Below, piece by piece: positions 21,116-32,999 of a DNA stretch of 64,000 nucleotides. Each line of letters begins with the position of its first letter. The first letter of the stretch is position 1. The stretch is from NCBI GenBank assembly GCA_037126765.1, contig JBBCBC010000035.1, positions 2,542,001 through 2,606,000 on the forward strand, given 5' to 3'. A program made the translations under genes and the position numbers. The stretch comes from Stenogyne calaminthoides (lineage: Eukaryota > Streptophyta > Magnoliopsida > Lamiales > Lamiaceae). The notes below the pieces were generated by a model. It was not told the origin of the DNA. It worked only from the letters and a program-made list of their open reading frames with translations, and ran no database searches.

Positions 21116-22783
21116 TGTTGGGAAATCTGTAATTTAGTTTTGATAGAAGTTCCAAAATAGGTTGTAATAGGACTAGTCAGACATGTTAGCTGACTGATGA
21201 CTTAGAATCAGATTAAGATGACCAGCTGAAATGTATAGATAGCTGATGTAAAAGATAGGTCACATATTGAGGGGGAACTCAATATGTATAGGTCAGGTCG
21301 AAGTATCAGATGACCCAGATAAGGTCAGATGATCAGAAGACTAAGCACAAATCAGAAGACAAGATGTCGAAGATCGGTGAAGGCGAAGACATCGAAGACT
21401 CGAGATGAACACGAAGACTTCGGATGAACACGAAGACTCAGATGAACCTGAAGACTCAGATAAACCTGAAGACTCAGATGAACCTGAAGACTCAGATGAA
21501 GTTGAAGGCTCAGATAAACCTGAAGACTCAAGAACAAACTCAAGACTCAAAGATGGTGAATCTGCCGACGCTTCGAGAGACACTGAAGATCAAAAGGCCT
21601 GAAGACCTATATCATCAGAGTCTGCATATTGAGCTAAGACAATGTGCATCTAAAGACTCAACAAGGTAGACTGATCAGTTACCTGATCAAGTCAGCTCAC
21701 ACCTGGTGACAATAAAAAAGATACACCAGACAAGACGAATCTTCTACAAAAGGAATATCAATCGTCTAACGGACAAATTTCTGAAGTGCCGCCTCGCGAA
21801 GCCAAGGAGAAAGCGACACGTGCACAAAAAGAGCTGACAATGCGGGATACGACGCTGCGGACAAAAATGGCGCTAATGATGCCTACGGCCAAGCCGATAA
21901 TCGGAGCACGTCACAATCATATCCTACAACCTACCTAATATAGCCCGAAATTCAAATTGCTCTCCAACGACTCTTTGATTTCGAGGTCTATAAAATGGGA
22001 TTACTCGAAGAAAAAAAAAAGGACCAACAAGTGAGAAACCACATCACATGAACTATTGAGCAAGCGGAAGAATTTCCCCTCGAAGAACACCATAGTTGAA
22101 GATTATTCTTAGAGTGTTCATCCCATAGTTCTTAGCAAGAAATCCTATCCACTAGCATTTTGGCTACCTAAAACATCTGTATAGATTTCCAGTTGAAACC
22201 CTCAAACATTATTTACCCAAACGCAAGTTAGGTTAAGTCTGTAAAGTGAGAACTCATTAAACATCTCGGCCATCCTTTTAAGGATATAAGTCTCGCAGGT
22301 TACGTTTGTAAGAGTGGGAACTCGGTAAACATCTCGGCCATCCTGAAAAGGATATAAGTCCCACAGGTTACGTTTGTAAGAGTGGGAACTCGGTAAACAT
22401 CTCGGCCATCCTTTTAAGGATATAAGTCCCGCAGGTTACGTTTGTAAGAGTGGGAACTCGGTAAACATCTCGGCCATCATGAAAAGGATATAAGTCCCGC
22501 AGGTTACGTTTGTAAGAGTGGGAACTCGGTAAACATCTCGGCCATCCTGAAAAGGATATAAGTCCCGCAGGTTAAGTTTGTAAGAGTGAGAACTCAGTTA
22601 ATTTACAGATATCGTCGACCGCCCTTAGGCACTCAAGAAGATTGAACATCGATCTAAACTTATACACTAGCACTGATCGGGTAATCTACGGTTCACTTTT
22701 TGATCCAAGACAAAAAATTTTGGAAGTCTATTCACCCCTCCCCTCTAGACTTCCACCCTCAGAAAACCCGTTCGGGACCTACA
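21116..22783 (+). repeat. 3' LTR of element A
   Basis: Begins TGTTGGGAAATCTG and ends GGGACCTACA, 1,668 bp. It has a TATA box (TATAAAAT, 21989-21996), the U3 hairpin (21262-21287) and the CTGAAGACTCAG minisatellite. The stretch 21365-21430 shows clustered CAG/CTG-to-CG changes. About 290 bp of R-U5 are deleted after the 68-bp array, apparently between short AGTTAA repeats. Confidence 0.92.
22251..22590. repeat. 68-bp tandem repeat, five units
   Basis: Exactly five 68-bp units begin AACTCGGTAAACATCTCGGC. Each contains ATCCTTTTAAGGAT, a near-palindrome, or its ATCCTGAAAAGGAT variant, then ATAAGTCCCGCAGGTT. The 5' LTR of A has two units (about 8580-8700) and the LTR of E about four (37633-37900, opposite strand). 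Confidence 0.92.
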
Positions 22784-22788
22784 TGTAG

Positions 22789-25700
22789 GTACTTCATTGG
22801 CTATAATCTTATAATCCCTCAATTGTTGTCTGAGCCAAAGAATCTGGCACAACTTCCTTGACCATGTATTATATGTATTAATCTTTTGGTAATCGTCTCA
22901 CGAGGTTTGTTTTTTTGAAAACCATGATATCAGTTTACTTCCAAGAAATTGACAAGTTCCTGTGGTAGACTTCCTGTCAATTCTACATCCTCCATAATCA
23001 GCATCTGAATAACCAGTTAATTCAAGGTTATCATCAGCTGGATATCATAATCCTCTATTCACAGTGCCTTTAAGATATTTCAGAATCTCTTTTGCAGCCT
23101 CTATGTGACTAGCCTTAGGATTTGCTTGGTATCTTGCACATATCCCAACAGCAAATGTGATATCAGGCCTACTTGCAGTGAGATATAGCAGTGATCCAAT
23201 GATCCCTCTATAATCAGTGTGATTTACTGATTTGACTTCAGGATCATGATCCATCTTGTAGTTAGTATTCATAGGAATTCTAACTGCATTGCAATTCTGT
23301 ACACCATACTTTGCAATCAGATCTCTGGTGTATTTTGCTTGATTGATGAAGATTACTTCCTTAGTTTGTTTCACCTGAAGTCCAAGAAATAAATTCATCT
23401 CCCCCATCATTGACATCTCAAACTTTCCTTTCATCAGGGTAGAAAACTTTTCACACAACTGATGATTTGGAGATCCAAATATGATGTCATTTACATAAAT
23501 CTGAACAAGTAAGATGTCTTTCTCATCTTCTATCCTGAACAAATTCCTATCAACAGTTCCTTTGATAAAACCATGGTCAGTAAGAAACTGAGAAAGGGTA
23601 TCATACCATGCTCGGGGTGCTTGCTTAAGACCATACAAGGCTTTTCTGAGCCTGTAAACTTGGTCATTCTATCTGAAACCAAGAGGTTGTTCCACATAAA
23701 CCTCTTCCTTAAGCACACCATTCAGAAATGCACTTTTCAAATCCATCTGATAGACTGTGAATTTCATGTGGGCAGCATATGCAAGAAACAATCTTGATGG
23801 CTTCTAGTCTTGCAACAAGTGCAAAGGTTTCATCATAATCCAAGCCTTCTTCTTGGGAATAACCTTGTGCAACTAGCCTTGCCTTGTTTCTCACAATGTT
23901 GTTGTTTTCATCTCTCTTATTCTTGAACACCCACTTAGTTCCAATCACATTGTGCCTCTTAGGTCTATCCACTAGCTCCCAAACTTCATTCCTTGAGAAC
24001 TGATTCAGCTCTTCTTGCATAGCAGTAATCCAAAATGAATCTTGTAGAGCTTCTTCAATCTCAGTAGGTTCTTTTTCAGATAGGAAGCAACAGAACAAAG
24101 CACTTTCTCCATGGAACCTTCTTGTTTTGACACAATCTAATAGATCACCCATAATCTGACTTTTAGGATGACTATCCAACCATTTTCTCCTGGATGTTCC
24201 CCCTTCAGTAATATCCTCAACATCAAAAATGTTAGGTTCAGGTAGTTCATTAAATTCAGGGAACAACAGAAAAGGAGAAAGATAATCATCTTCCTCAGGG
24301 GAAATTCTATTCAGAACATTGTCAGAGACATTTGTTCCCCTTTGATTGATAGATTCAGAGTTTGCCTCAGCTGTGACCACATCTTCATCGGTATTACATA
24401 CCTGAGTCTGAACTGGTGTATGTTCAAATTGGTCAGCTTCAGTGTGTTGGCTTTCCTTCAGTGGAGAATTTCCATCCTGAGTCTCACCATCCTGAGTTTT
24501 TCTATCCTGAACTTCTTTGTCTAAGTCTGATACACTCCATTCATAGAAAGTGACTGACTTCTTCTTTTCAGGTTCAGAGGATGTTTTATCATTCTTTTTC
24601 AGGCTAAGTCTGGTGATTCTCTTGGTCGAGTTCTCCGAAGTCATGTTCTGTTTCTTCCGAACACAAGTAGATTCATCAAAAACAACATGAGGTGTTTCTT
24701 CCACAATAAGAGTCCTACAATTGTAAACTCTGAAGGCTTTACTGACTTCAGAATATCCTAAGAATATCCCATCATCAGCTTTGCTATCAAAAGTTTTCAA
24801 CTGATCTTTACCATTATTGTGTATGAAACACTTGCAACCAAACCACACGAAAAGAAAAAGAACCAAGAGGCTTCCTTCAATTCCACAAAGACATATGGAG
24901 TTTTTCCTTGGTTCTTGGTCAAGATGGATCCGTTTCGAGAGTAGCGTGCGGTGTTGATAACCCCCAAAATCTCTTAGGAATATAAACTTCATCAATCATT
25001 GTCCTTGCGGCTTCTTTTCGAGTCCTATTTCTTCTTTCAACAACACCATTCATTGTGGGGTCCTTGCGGTGATGTTTCATGAGCTATTCCATTTCTTTGC
25101 ACAATAATCAGATATAATATGATTGATAAACTCGGTTCCTTTATCTGATCTTATTTTGACCACACTCAGATTCTTTTTCAATCTTGAGCCTTTTCAATTA
25201 GTTCATGCGGTTTTATGCGAGTCTCTTTCTTACTGAGTAAGAATATGACCCATGTGTATCTAGAGTAGTCATCAACTACCACAAGTGTGTATTTTACGCC
25301 ATTAGTGCTCACGGTGTTCTTTGGACCAAAGAGTTCCATATGTAACAGTTGTAGTATTCTATCGAGAGAAACATCTACTTTGCTTTTTGAAAGATGCTCG
25401 ATTTGTTTTCCTTTTCGACAAGCATCACATACATGTTCTTTCTTGAACACTTCATTGGGTAACCCCTCACAAGTGCTAATCTTGCAAGTTTGTTCGGGGT
25501 TTTGAAGTTTAAGTGATTCATTCTTTTTGTGCCACAACCAATTTGGTATCGATTGGAACTTTTTGCAACCAAACATGTATCTTTAGGAGTTAAACTCAAT
25601 CGTGAAGATACACATTTCCTTTTCTAGTACCAGTCAGTAAAATTTTCTGTGAAGTATTGTCTTTCACATAACATAAGTTCTTTGAGAACTCAACATTGAA

Positions 25701-26000
25701 TCCTTTGTCACAGAATTGATTGATAGAAAGCAAGTTAGGCTTTAGACCAGACACATATGAAACACCATGGATATGAACAGAGTTAACTTCAAGAGTTCCA
25801 TATCCTTCAGTTTGTCCTTTGGAATTGCCTCCAAATGTGATCTGAGGGCCTTTTTGCTCAACATAGTCAGTGATTAGTTGCTTATATCCTGTCATATGTC
25901 TTGAACATCCACTATTCAGATACCATACAGCAGGAGCCAATTCATTTCCACTCATCAGTGCTATGTTGTCTTCATTCAGCTCAGTGCCCTTTTCTTTCAC
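22789..26000 (-). pseudogene. pol: pol of element B: protease to RNase H (N-terminal portion)
   Basis: The minus-strand pieces 25596-26000, 25178-25599, 23709-24995 and 23045-23638 give copia Pol. The protease motif is N-S-G (25908-25916): the catalytic Asp is replaced by Asn. Integrase keeps CDACRKGKQ and the VDDYSRYTWVIFL core start. The integrase-RT linker (24000-24700) is acidic and poorly conserved. RT has YGLKQAPRAWYD, but the catalytic YVDD is YVND (23486-23497), so this copy should be inactive regardless of frameshifts. From 23040 to 22789 RNase H has no open frame. Confidence 0.9.
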
Positions 26001-26012
26001 CTGAAAAACAGA

Positions 26013-28408
26013 TCAGTTCTTAGGTACCCATTTATTGTAGGGTCCTACCAGGTTAGCTGTACCTTTTGGAACCCAAATCCGCCTAACAACTCTAATTACT
26101 TTAGAGTGGCTAATTTGTCTCCCATAAACATCTACATACACATTCACCACCCTAGGTGCCTTGACAGTATCCTGTGTATGAGTGTCAGCCTTAGCATGAA
26201 CATGAGCCTTAGAGTTCTTCTTGGGTTCAGGCCTTTTGTTCAAGTGCCTTGGCTTTTGTGCAACTGGTCTCTGTCTCTGCTGACTTAGGTTCAGGGACCC
26301 TTTACCCTTAGGCAAGTGGGGTTTAGGTTGCCTGTACTGAAATTGGGGTCTTTCAGTGATCTGAGGACTTGGTCTTTTCAGTTGAGAATATCTCTGCTGA
26401 GTGTTTCTCTTCTGAAAATTCCTCTGATGGTTCAGTGCAGATCTCTTTAGGTTGGTATTCTTAGCCTGAGGTTTTTGAAATCTTTGGCTCGAAGATTTCC
26501 TCTTGAGTGGTCGATTTTCTAGCCTTTTCCCGAGGTGCAGGCTTTCTTCCCTGAACCTTCAGTTTTTCTGAAACCATAGGTCCTTTACCCTTGTCTAAAA
26601 CTCTGGGCAGTTCTTCAGTAAAAAGATTAGGTGTCACTTGTTTAACAAAGACTGTCTTGGTGCTACTAGAAGCAGCATTCAGAAGACCTTGTGAGGTTCC
26701 CCCTGGAATGTATCCCAATCCAGCTTTTTATAGTTCTTGGTCTTTGATAACTCAATTTCATCTATCACTTTAGATGCGAGAATTCAATAGAGCTAACTTT
26801 CTCTGCAAGACTATCCTCACATTTCTTTAGAGTTTCATGCTTCTCAAAGAGGTCATTGAACTCAGTTCTGATAAGCTGAATCTCTTTAGTGGATTTCTCT
26901 AATTTTCCATTAAAGATCTCTATCACCTTCTCTTTTTCTGAGAGTTGTTCTTTCAGAACATCAAGTTCATCAGTAGTTCCCATCAATTGAGAAGTGATCT
27001 GAACTTTTTTAGAGTCTTTCCACTTGATTCTCGTGATCGGTTCCTTTGTTACGCTCTTGAGTTTTAGTGAGCGAGTTCTTGTAACACGAGAATAGTCCTT
27101 CATAAGATTCTCAAATGAATCCATCAGTCAAAATTACATTTCTGAGTTGAACTTGAGAACTCATGTGCTTGTGTAGGAGCAACAACAGAGAAGAATTTAC
27201 CTCCTCTACAGCCATAAGTCAGATATCATCACTGTCACTATCTGAGAAAATCTCATCTGAGGAACTGGAACCTTCTTCAGAATGTTCTTCTTCCTCAGCA
27301 ATCATAGCTTTCTTGCTGGAGAACTTCTTGTCACTCTTGGCTTGTCTTTCCTTTCTTTCTTTAGCTTTTCGGCTCAGATAGTCATATTGAAAGTAACCTT
27401 TCTTTTTGCCAGTTGTAGCATCTGTTGGCATCATCATCTCGATCACTTTCCTCCTTGGTCTTGGAGTCCTTCTTTTTTTGGATGAGGATCCTTGACTTTT
27501 CGGGTCCTTTCTTTTCAAAGATATCTGTCCTCGACTTTTGAGTCTCTCTTGTACACTGTGATTCTGTAATATTTCTTATATTTCCATATACCGCTATTGA
27601 GTCTTTGAAACCTCCTTGCCATCAAGATTTTAGCTTATCCTCCCCCGCTCATCCTGATTTTTGGCAAGTGAGTTCTCAGACTCTCTAGTCTTACAGGATT
27701 TCTCTTTGGCTTTGAAAGCCACATTCTTGCTAGATGAAGAATCATTGATTTCTTAGTTTTCTTGTCAATCACAAACTCATAAGCTTTCAGTTCCGAGAAA
27801 ACTTGTTGATATGACATGGCATCAATATTTTTGGTGTTTTCAATCACCACAGCATGTATATCCCATTTCTTAGATAATCCTCAAAGAATTTTCAGTGCCA
27901 CTTCTCTCTGTGGGTATCTTTTCCCAAGAGCATTCAGATCATTCATGATGCTATTGAATCTGACCTCAAGTTTGTCAATGGATTCACTATCTTCCATTTC
28001 AAAGCTATCAAACTTTCCAATAGCAACTGAAAGTTTATTTTCCTTAATATGATCTGTGCCTTGACACATAACAACAAGTGTGTCCCATATTTCTTTTGCA
28101 GTTTCACAGTGAGAAATCATCCCCATAACACCATCATCAATAGTGCTATATAAAGTATCTTTAGCAATGTAGTCAAGATTGACTAACTTTCTCTCATCAG
28201 GAGTAAGTTGATCATCAGACTTTGGAAATTCATCTCTGGGATCATTCCTCTCAAGATCGGTGATTCAGGATTCAATGATAAATTTGAATGGTCCTTCAGA
28301 AACCACTCTCCACATTCTTTCATGTTTTGAATACAGATGAGCCTGCATTCTTAATCTCCATAGATCATAGCTCTCAACAGAGAAGATAGGAAGTTTCTTA
28401 GAAGGCAT
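26013..28408 (-). pseudogene. gag: gag of element B (degraded)
   Basis: Start at 28408 (PSKKLPIFSVE) by alignment with element C gag (52103). Pieces 27881-28126 (FDSFEMEDSESIDKLEVRFN), 27635-27850, 27219-27518, 26765-27124, 26461-26718 and 26013-26315 follow in order. The capsid-like region is of the plant copia gag/UBN2 type. The zinc-knuckle region survives only as TGKKKGYFQYDY (about 27385-27425), with the metal-binding Cys and His positions changed. The part from 27124 to 26765 is a short coiled coil. The end carries the YGRQI motif before protease. Confidence 0.75.
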
Positions 28409-28519
28409 GATGACCGAGTCTTGTAAGATTTCAGCAAACAGATCTATTCAGTAGACAACCAAAGTCTTTCAGCAAATATAGACTATGACTACCAAAGCAA
28501 GTGGTCAAATTGAACCACT

Positions 28520-28531
28520 ACCCTGATACCA
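28520..28531 (-). other. Primer-binding site of element B
   Basis: The minus strand reads TGGTATCAGGGT, two mismatches from TGGTATCAGAGC, and is two bases from the LTR end. Confidence 0.85.
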
Positions 28532-28533
28532 CT

Positions 28534-30576
28534 TGTTGGTCCCGGTGCTAACTAGTCTCACACGTGTATGGGGGGGGAATACACGTGTTCAATGATTTTT
28601 CAAACTTCTCTTTCAATGAGGTCAGATGGGTCAGGTTGTCCTAATGATTTGGCCCTGAGAAGCACAGATTGCCTGAGTCAAAGTCTACTGAGACAATGAT
28701 CGAGCCGCTTTTTTAAGGAAGATTATTAACCGAGCCTCGAGTTTTATCAGAGATCCTGAGCTGCTTGGATCAGATAATTATCTTACTGAACCCTCAGTAG
28801 AGTTAGTTCAGTTTGGTAACTATATGTTCTAGCTACTCAAGTGTGCGGAATGGTTGGCCCTATGTTTATACTCGTTTTTAGCTTTGCTGGAGATCTTCCT
28901 TTTAATGAAATAATGATTAAGGCTGTGATCAGTTTGATGCAAGTTCAGTGGATTGGTTCCAACTAAATATCAGTGAATTATGCTCTCAGTGAAAAACATG
29001 CAACAGATAATAATGCAGTACAGAAAGCAAAACAACACATCAATTATAGTGGTTCAGAGACTCAAGCTCCTACATCCACTCTCTCTGACCCTCAGAGAAG
29101 TTCCTTAACCACTTCCTAAAGCTTTCTGGCTAACTCACTTTAGCTTACTCACTTTTCTACCTTGAGTTTTCTGGCTGACTCACTGCAGCTTACTAACTCA
29201 ACACACACAAGTGTTCAGACTACCACAAGTAGCTTACTAACTTCTTCTCTAGAGTTTTTTGGCTAACTCACTGTAGCTTACTAACTCTTTACAACTCCAA
29301 CTCACCAACAAACACACTCAAACTACCTTACAAAGGGTTTGGGTTTCTGGTTGGTTTCCAACTAGGATGAGATATCCTTTACAATAAGTACAATGCAAAG
29401 GCTGGGATATCTCTACTAAGCTTTGGATATATCTTATCAATCTAGGCTTAGTGAATGAGCTCTCTTCAATGTGAAACACTTGGGAAATTCTAGATTTTTC
29501 GAGTGCTTCAATTTGCAATAATACGAATGAGCTCTTGAGTTGCTTTCAAATTTCCCGTAACCTCTCAATGTAAAGGGTCACTAGTATTTATAGGCAACTT
29601 CACCAAGGTCACTCTTGTAAAACTATCCGTTGGAGGAGATAACCTCATGAGTTTCATCTTATGGTGTTTGATGAACGACTATTTTTAGGGTTTGAATACC
29701 CCCTTGCATGTTTTAGGAAATATGCATTCATGTAGCCAATCATCACTTTTTTGCGATGCGGAACATAGTACTCTTGACATGCTTCAAATGACTGTCACTT
29801 TCGAAGTGTCGATAAAAATGCGATCTTTGTCTTCCTCTCGATTGGTTCTTGTCTTTAGTAAATGTAGACAAACATAACGGCTCTTTTTGGTGGAGTCTCT
29901 ACGAATGAGATAACCTTAAACAACACTTAGGCTTAGTTCCTTTTTTATGCGCATATGAATATGCAATATCTAAGGGCAATATCTTTTTTTTTGAATATTC
30001 GCGTTTTTTCTCGGTTTTGTAGTCTTGAGATAGATATTATTGATTGCCTCGGAACATTCGGGTTATCTTGAGTATTGATATTTTTCGAAGTCTTGATAAC
30101 TCTTTGGGTCTTGATATCTTCTGCGTCTTGATATCTTCGAGACTTGATGTCTTCGAGTCTTGATGTCTTACGAGTCTTGATGTGTTACGAGTTTTCGGTG
30201 TCTTCGAGTCTTGATGTCTTGGTGACATCTTGAGTCTTGATGACATCTTGAGTCTTGATGACATCTTGAGTCTTGATGTCATCTTGAGTCTTGATGACAT
30301 CTTGAGTCTTGATTTCTTGATAACTTCTTGAGTCTTGATTTTTCTTGAGTCTTGATTTCTTGAAACTTATCGAGTCTTGATTTCTTGAAACTTTCTTGAG
30401 TCTTCGAATCTTCAAAATCTAACTTTGATCTATATCTGGCGACTATACATGGTGCGGATATCTTCTGAACACTCTATATTTGAATCGACTCGATCTATCA
30501 AGATTATCCTGAACATGTCATACTCAGGGGTTTTGGGATCTAATCAAAATCTCTTTATTAAATTCATCTCCCAACA
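28534..30576 (-). repeat. 5' LTR of element B
   Basis: On the element strand it begins TGTTGGGAGATGAATTTAAT at 30576 and ends GGGACCAACA at 28534, 2,043 bp. A TATA box (TATAAATA) is at 29585-29592. The U3 minisatellite (30060-30410) has most CTG/CAG trinucleotides changed, reading TTGAGTCTTGATG in place of CTGAGTCTTCAG. It is related along its length to the LTRs of element C. Confidence 0.9.
28560..28588. repeat. U5 hairpin with G-box arms and G8 loop (element B)
   Basis: Perfect inverted repeat ACACGTGTAT and ATACACGTGT around GGGGGGGGA, about 27 bp from the LTR terminus next to the PBS. Each arm contains CACGTG. Element C's 5' LTR has the identical structure at 52256-52284; in C's 3' LTR (about 39629-39658) it is decayed. 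Confidence 0.85.
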
Positions 30577-30831
30577 GAACTGTTAATGTGATATTCTGTG
30601 ATCGGGTATCATCACATTAACTACAATGCAATATGTACTAATATTGAACGGTTTGCAATAAATAAATAACATTCATTCATATTTAAAGCAGCAGTGATAA
30701 TAAGATTTATTCTCAGTAAATAAGTGATAAATTCAGTCTGTTATACAAAGTAAAAGCATATTTTCACGTATAACCCCAACACAACTACCAAACAAGTCTA
30801 TCTAAAGATTTACAAGAAACCAGCCTATCTA
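30577..30831. other. Flanking DNA between element B and the DUF4283 gene remnant
   Basis: About 255 bp of AT-rich sequence, including an AATAAATAAATA run near 30660. It is probably the 3' flank of the minus-strand gene remnant that ends near 30832. No feature is supported. Confidence 0.5.
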
Positions 30832-32999
30832 TTATCTACAAGAGTCCAAACCCATCTCTGCAATATGAGATGTATCATCATCTAGAGTAAACTGACTTGG
30901 AGTAATCCCATCGATACATGCATAGATTTTATGTTTTGCTTCTTCTATCTTCTTGGCCTTAAACCTCGTGTTATAAGCCTTTCGTCTTTTTTACTCCTCT
31001 TTCCTAGCCTGCTTCTGCATGGCAATTATTAATTTGCTTATGGGATCCTTTGGAGATCTCTTTTTGCCCATGACTCGTAAGCTATGTAGCCGTGAAAATC
31101 CGTGTCCTCTGCGTGCAAGGGGTCATTAACGAAATCCTGCATATCATCATCTCTTTCCTCCACCATGTCCGCCCATCTAGATGGACTAGAGTTATTCGAG
31201 ATTTCTTTGTTGGACTCATTCAGGGTGCATGTCACTAATTCCAAGCCTAGTTGTGCCTTGTAAACAAGTCCTTCGAAACCATCCTAGGGGGACTAGAAGC
31301 CGCCTTTTACCCCATAGCCTTTCTTCCCGAATCAATCTCCACATTCTCTGGTACATGTTACTCCCTTTTCTTTTCAACCCAAATCTTTTTCTTAGCAGGA
31401 GCCTCCTTCTCGTGCTGCATTTCCCTCATGCATGCTTCCGTCAAATGACCGACAATTCCACAAGACTTGCAGAACTTCAGTAGGCTTTCATATCGAACCA
31501 CAACAAAGGAACAGTGTACCGATCTCTCCATAATAATTTGCTCCTCTCTATCCTGAGATAGATCAATCTCCACCAGCACTCGAGCAAAATAACCCATAGA
31601 CACATTCAAAGTCCGCTCGTCAATCATGATTGGAGTCCCCAAAACTGAAGCCATGGCCCATAGAGCTTTAGGTAGCCGGTACTCAATTGGAAGCTCTCAA
31701 AACCGCACCCAAATCTGAATAATCGATGTCGTGAACATATTGGGATTAAAGCCTGGTATCCAACGCTGCAATTGAAGCATACTCGGATTCACAGTCCAAG
31801 AACGATGCTTCACGACCACATCACGGTCCTCTAACCTCCTGAATTTAATGTCAGAGTAGCCCTTCCCCAGTGAAATAATCTTGAAAGGACCCCTAATCTC
31901 CTAAACACTACCAAGTTTTTTCTCCAACGCAAATTAAGATAATGGAGTATCTCATGACTCCAAAACCGTAGAATTGTATAGATTTTCATCAATAGAGACC
32001 GAATGTTTTTTTACCTTTTTTGACCGGTTTAATTGAGTCCTCAACTTCGTCCTTCGCTCCGTGCAACTCATTCACAAATGACCTGGGCTGATTTCTAGTA
32101 ACACGAGTGCCTTGCAGCCGTGCATCATTTAATGTCGGTGTTGCCGTACCATCTGACCTAACCCACTCGTGACCTGTTCCAATCAGATCTGATAACGACG
32201 GAAATTCAGTCTCCGCCGTCATCGATGACTTGCCTTTCACCGACTTCAAATTTTGAGCTTGAGCCGACGTCTCCCCATCCTCCGAAATATGATGTTGCGT
32301 TATGGTTGGCACCACAATAATTGGCGTGGTATCACCGACGTCCTTGCTGCCATCGCCAATCGTATGGATCATGACCACCGTCCAAGGGCGTAGTTGAAAT
32401 CGCCGCAACACTAGGTGTGGTATCACTTACCTTAATTCCTTTCGTGCCATCACCAATCTTATTGATCAGCGCAGTCTGATGTTGTTGACCACGTCCAAAG
32501 GTGTAGTTGAATGGCTTGACGGGCGCGCTTGAGTTTAATACACTTTTGATCTCATTAGATACAAACACTCACGATTTTGGTCCCAATACTCGCCACTTTG
32601 GTCCTAAGTTCAAATTTTTTTACACTTTTGGTCCCACTGTCACATTTTCGATAAATCTTATAACACTTTTGGTCCCAAAAAATGCAGCTATGCGACCCAA
32701 AAGTGTAATAGGATTTAACGAAAAAAAAAAAAGACCTTGAGACCAAAATGGTGAGTAATGAGACCAAAATCGTGAGTGTCTGTGTCCCATGGGACTAAAA
32801 TTGCATTAAACTCCGCTGCGTTTCTATGCGAGGCAATAAAAAAATCGTTTTCAGGGTTAAGCTGTTCGGCACCATGTTTATGTCGTAGGAACTCCAATAA
32901 TTCTAGAAGACGAGACCTGCTTCGCCAAGGCTGCCGGATCGTCAGCCATAATCCGACGAAATTAGATAGCGACAGATAAGAAGGGAGGAGAGAGAACAT
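30832..32999 (-). pseudogene. DUF4283 / CCHC zinc-knuckle protein gene remnant
   Basis: The minus strand encodes, in order, an N-terminal region (about 32999-32815) and a repeated IGDG.K..DTTP segment (32530-32320). Then come a PSLSDLIG..SFVNELHG stretch and a DUF4283 block (GYSDIKFRRLEDRDVVVKHR, about 31890-31830). The block ends VLVEIDLSQ and is followed by the knuckle CKSCGIVGHLTEAC (C-X2-C-X4-H-X4-C, about 31490-31430). The C-terminus ends DDTSHIAEMGLDSC and a stop near 30832. In-frame stops near 31000 and 31710, frameshifts, and a MITE at 32531-32813 break it. In plants this domain pair occurs in LINE ORF1 proteins and large, mostly retroelement-derived families. No reverse transcriptase is adjacent. 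It is the only non-LTR-element protein in the window. Confidence 0.75.
32531..32813. mobile_element. MITE-like element with long terminal inverted repeats
   Basis: Both ends read GAGTTTAAT inwards. The inverted arms continue for about 74 bp at roughly 75% identity, including the shared core ACACTCACGATTTTGGTC. Total 283 bp, non-coding, with poly(A) near 32721. It lies inside the DUF4283 gene remnant. I could not see a clear target duplication, so the superfamily is undecided (Mutator-like is possible). Confidence 0.75.

Larger units (their letters stand above)
3838..22783 (+). mobile_element. Element A (Sirevirus-like copia, family S2), full length with nested element N
   Basis: A plus-strand LTR retrotransposon inserted in the RNase H gene of element B. 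It has a 5' LTR (3838-9174, interrupted by N), PBS, gag, pol, antisense ORF, third ORF, polypurine tract and 3' LTR (21116-22783). Without N it is about 15.3 kb, long for copia but normal for Sireviruses. Target copies are TATAG and TGTAG. Over the first ~245 bp of the two LTRs I count 6 differences by eye. Coding regions contain many stops and shifts, some perhaps technical. Confidence 0.9.
22784..30576 (-). mobile_element. Element B (family S1), right part
   Basis: The 5' half of minus-strand element B: 5' LTR (28534-30576), PBS (28520-28531), gag (28408 downwards), then pol reading towards 22789, where element A interrupts RNase H. Combined with 1-3837 this is more than 11.6 kb of one element. 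Sequence after 30576 is not element DNA, so 30576 is the true outer end; the flank GAACT (30577-30581) should match the base pairs beyond the unseen 3' LTR. Confidence 0.9.

Noticed and set aside
22251..22590. CRISPR-like array of 68-bp repeats
   Set aside because: Units are contiguous without spacers, lie inside a plant LTR, and occur in every S2 LTR.
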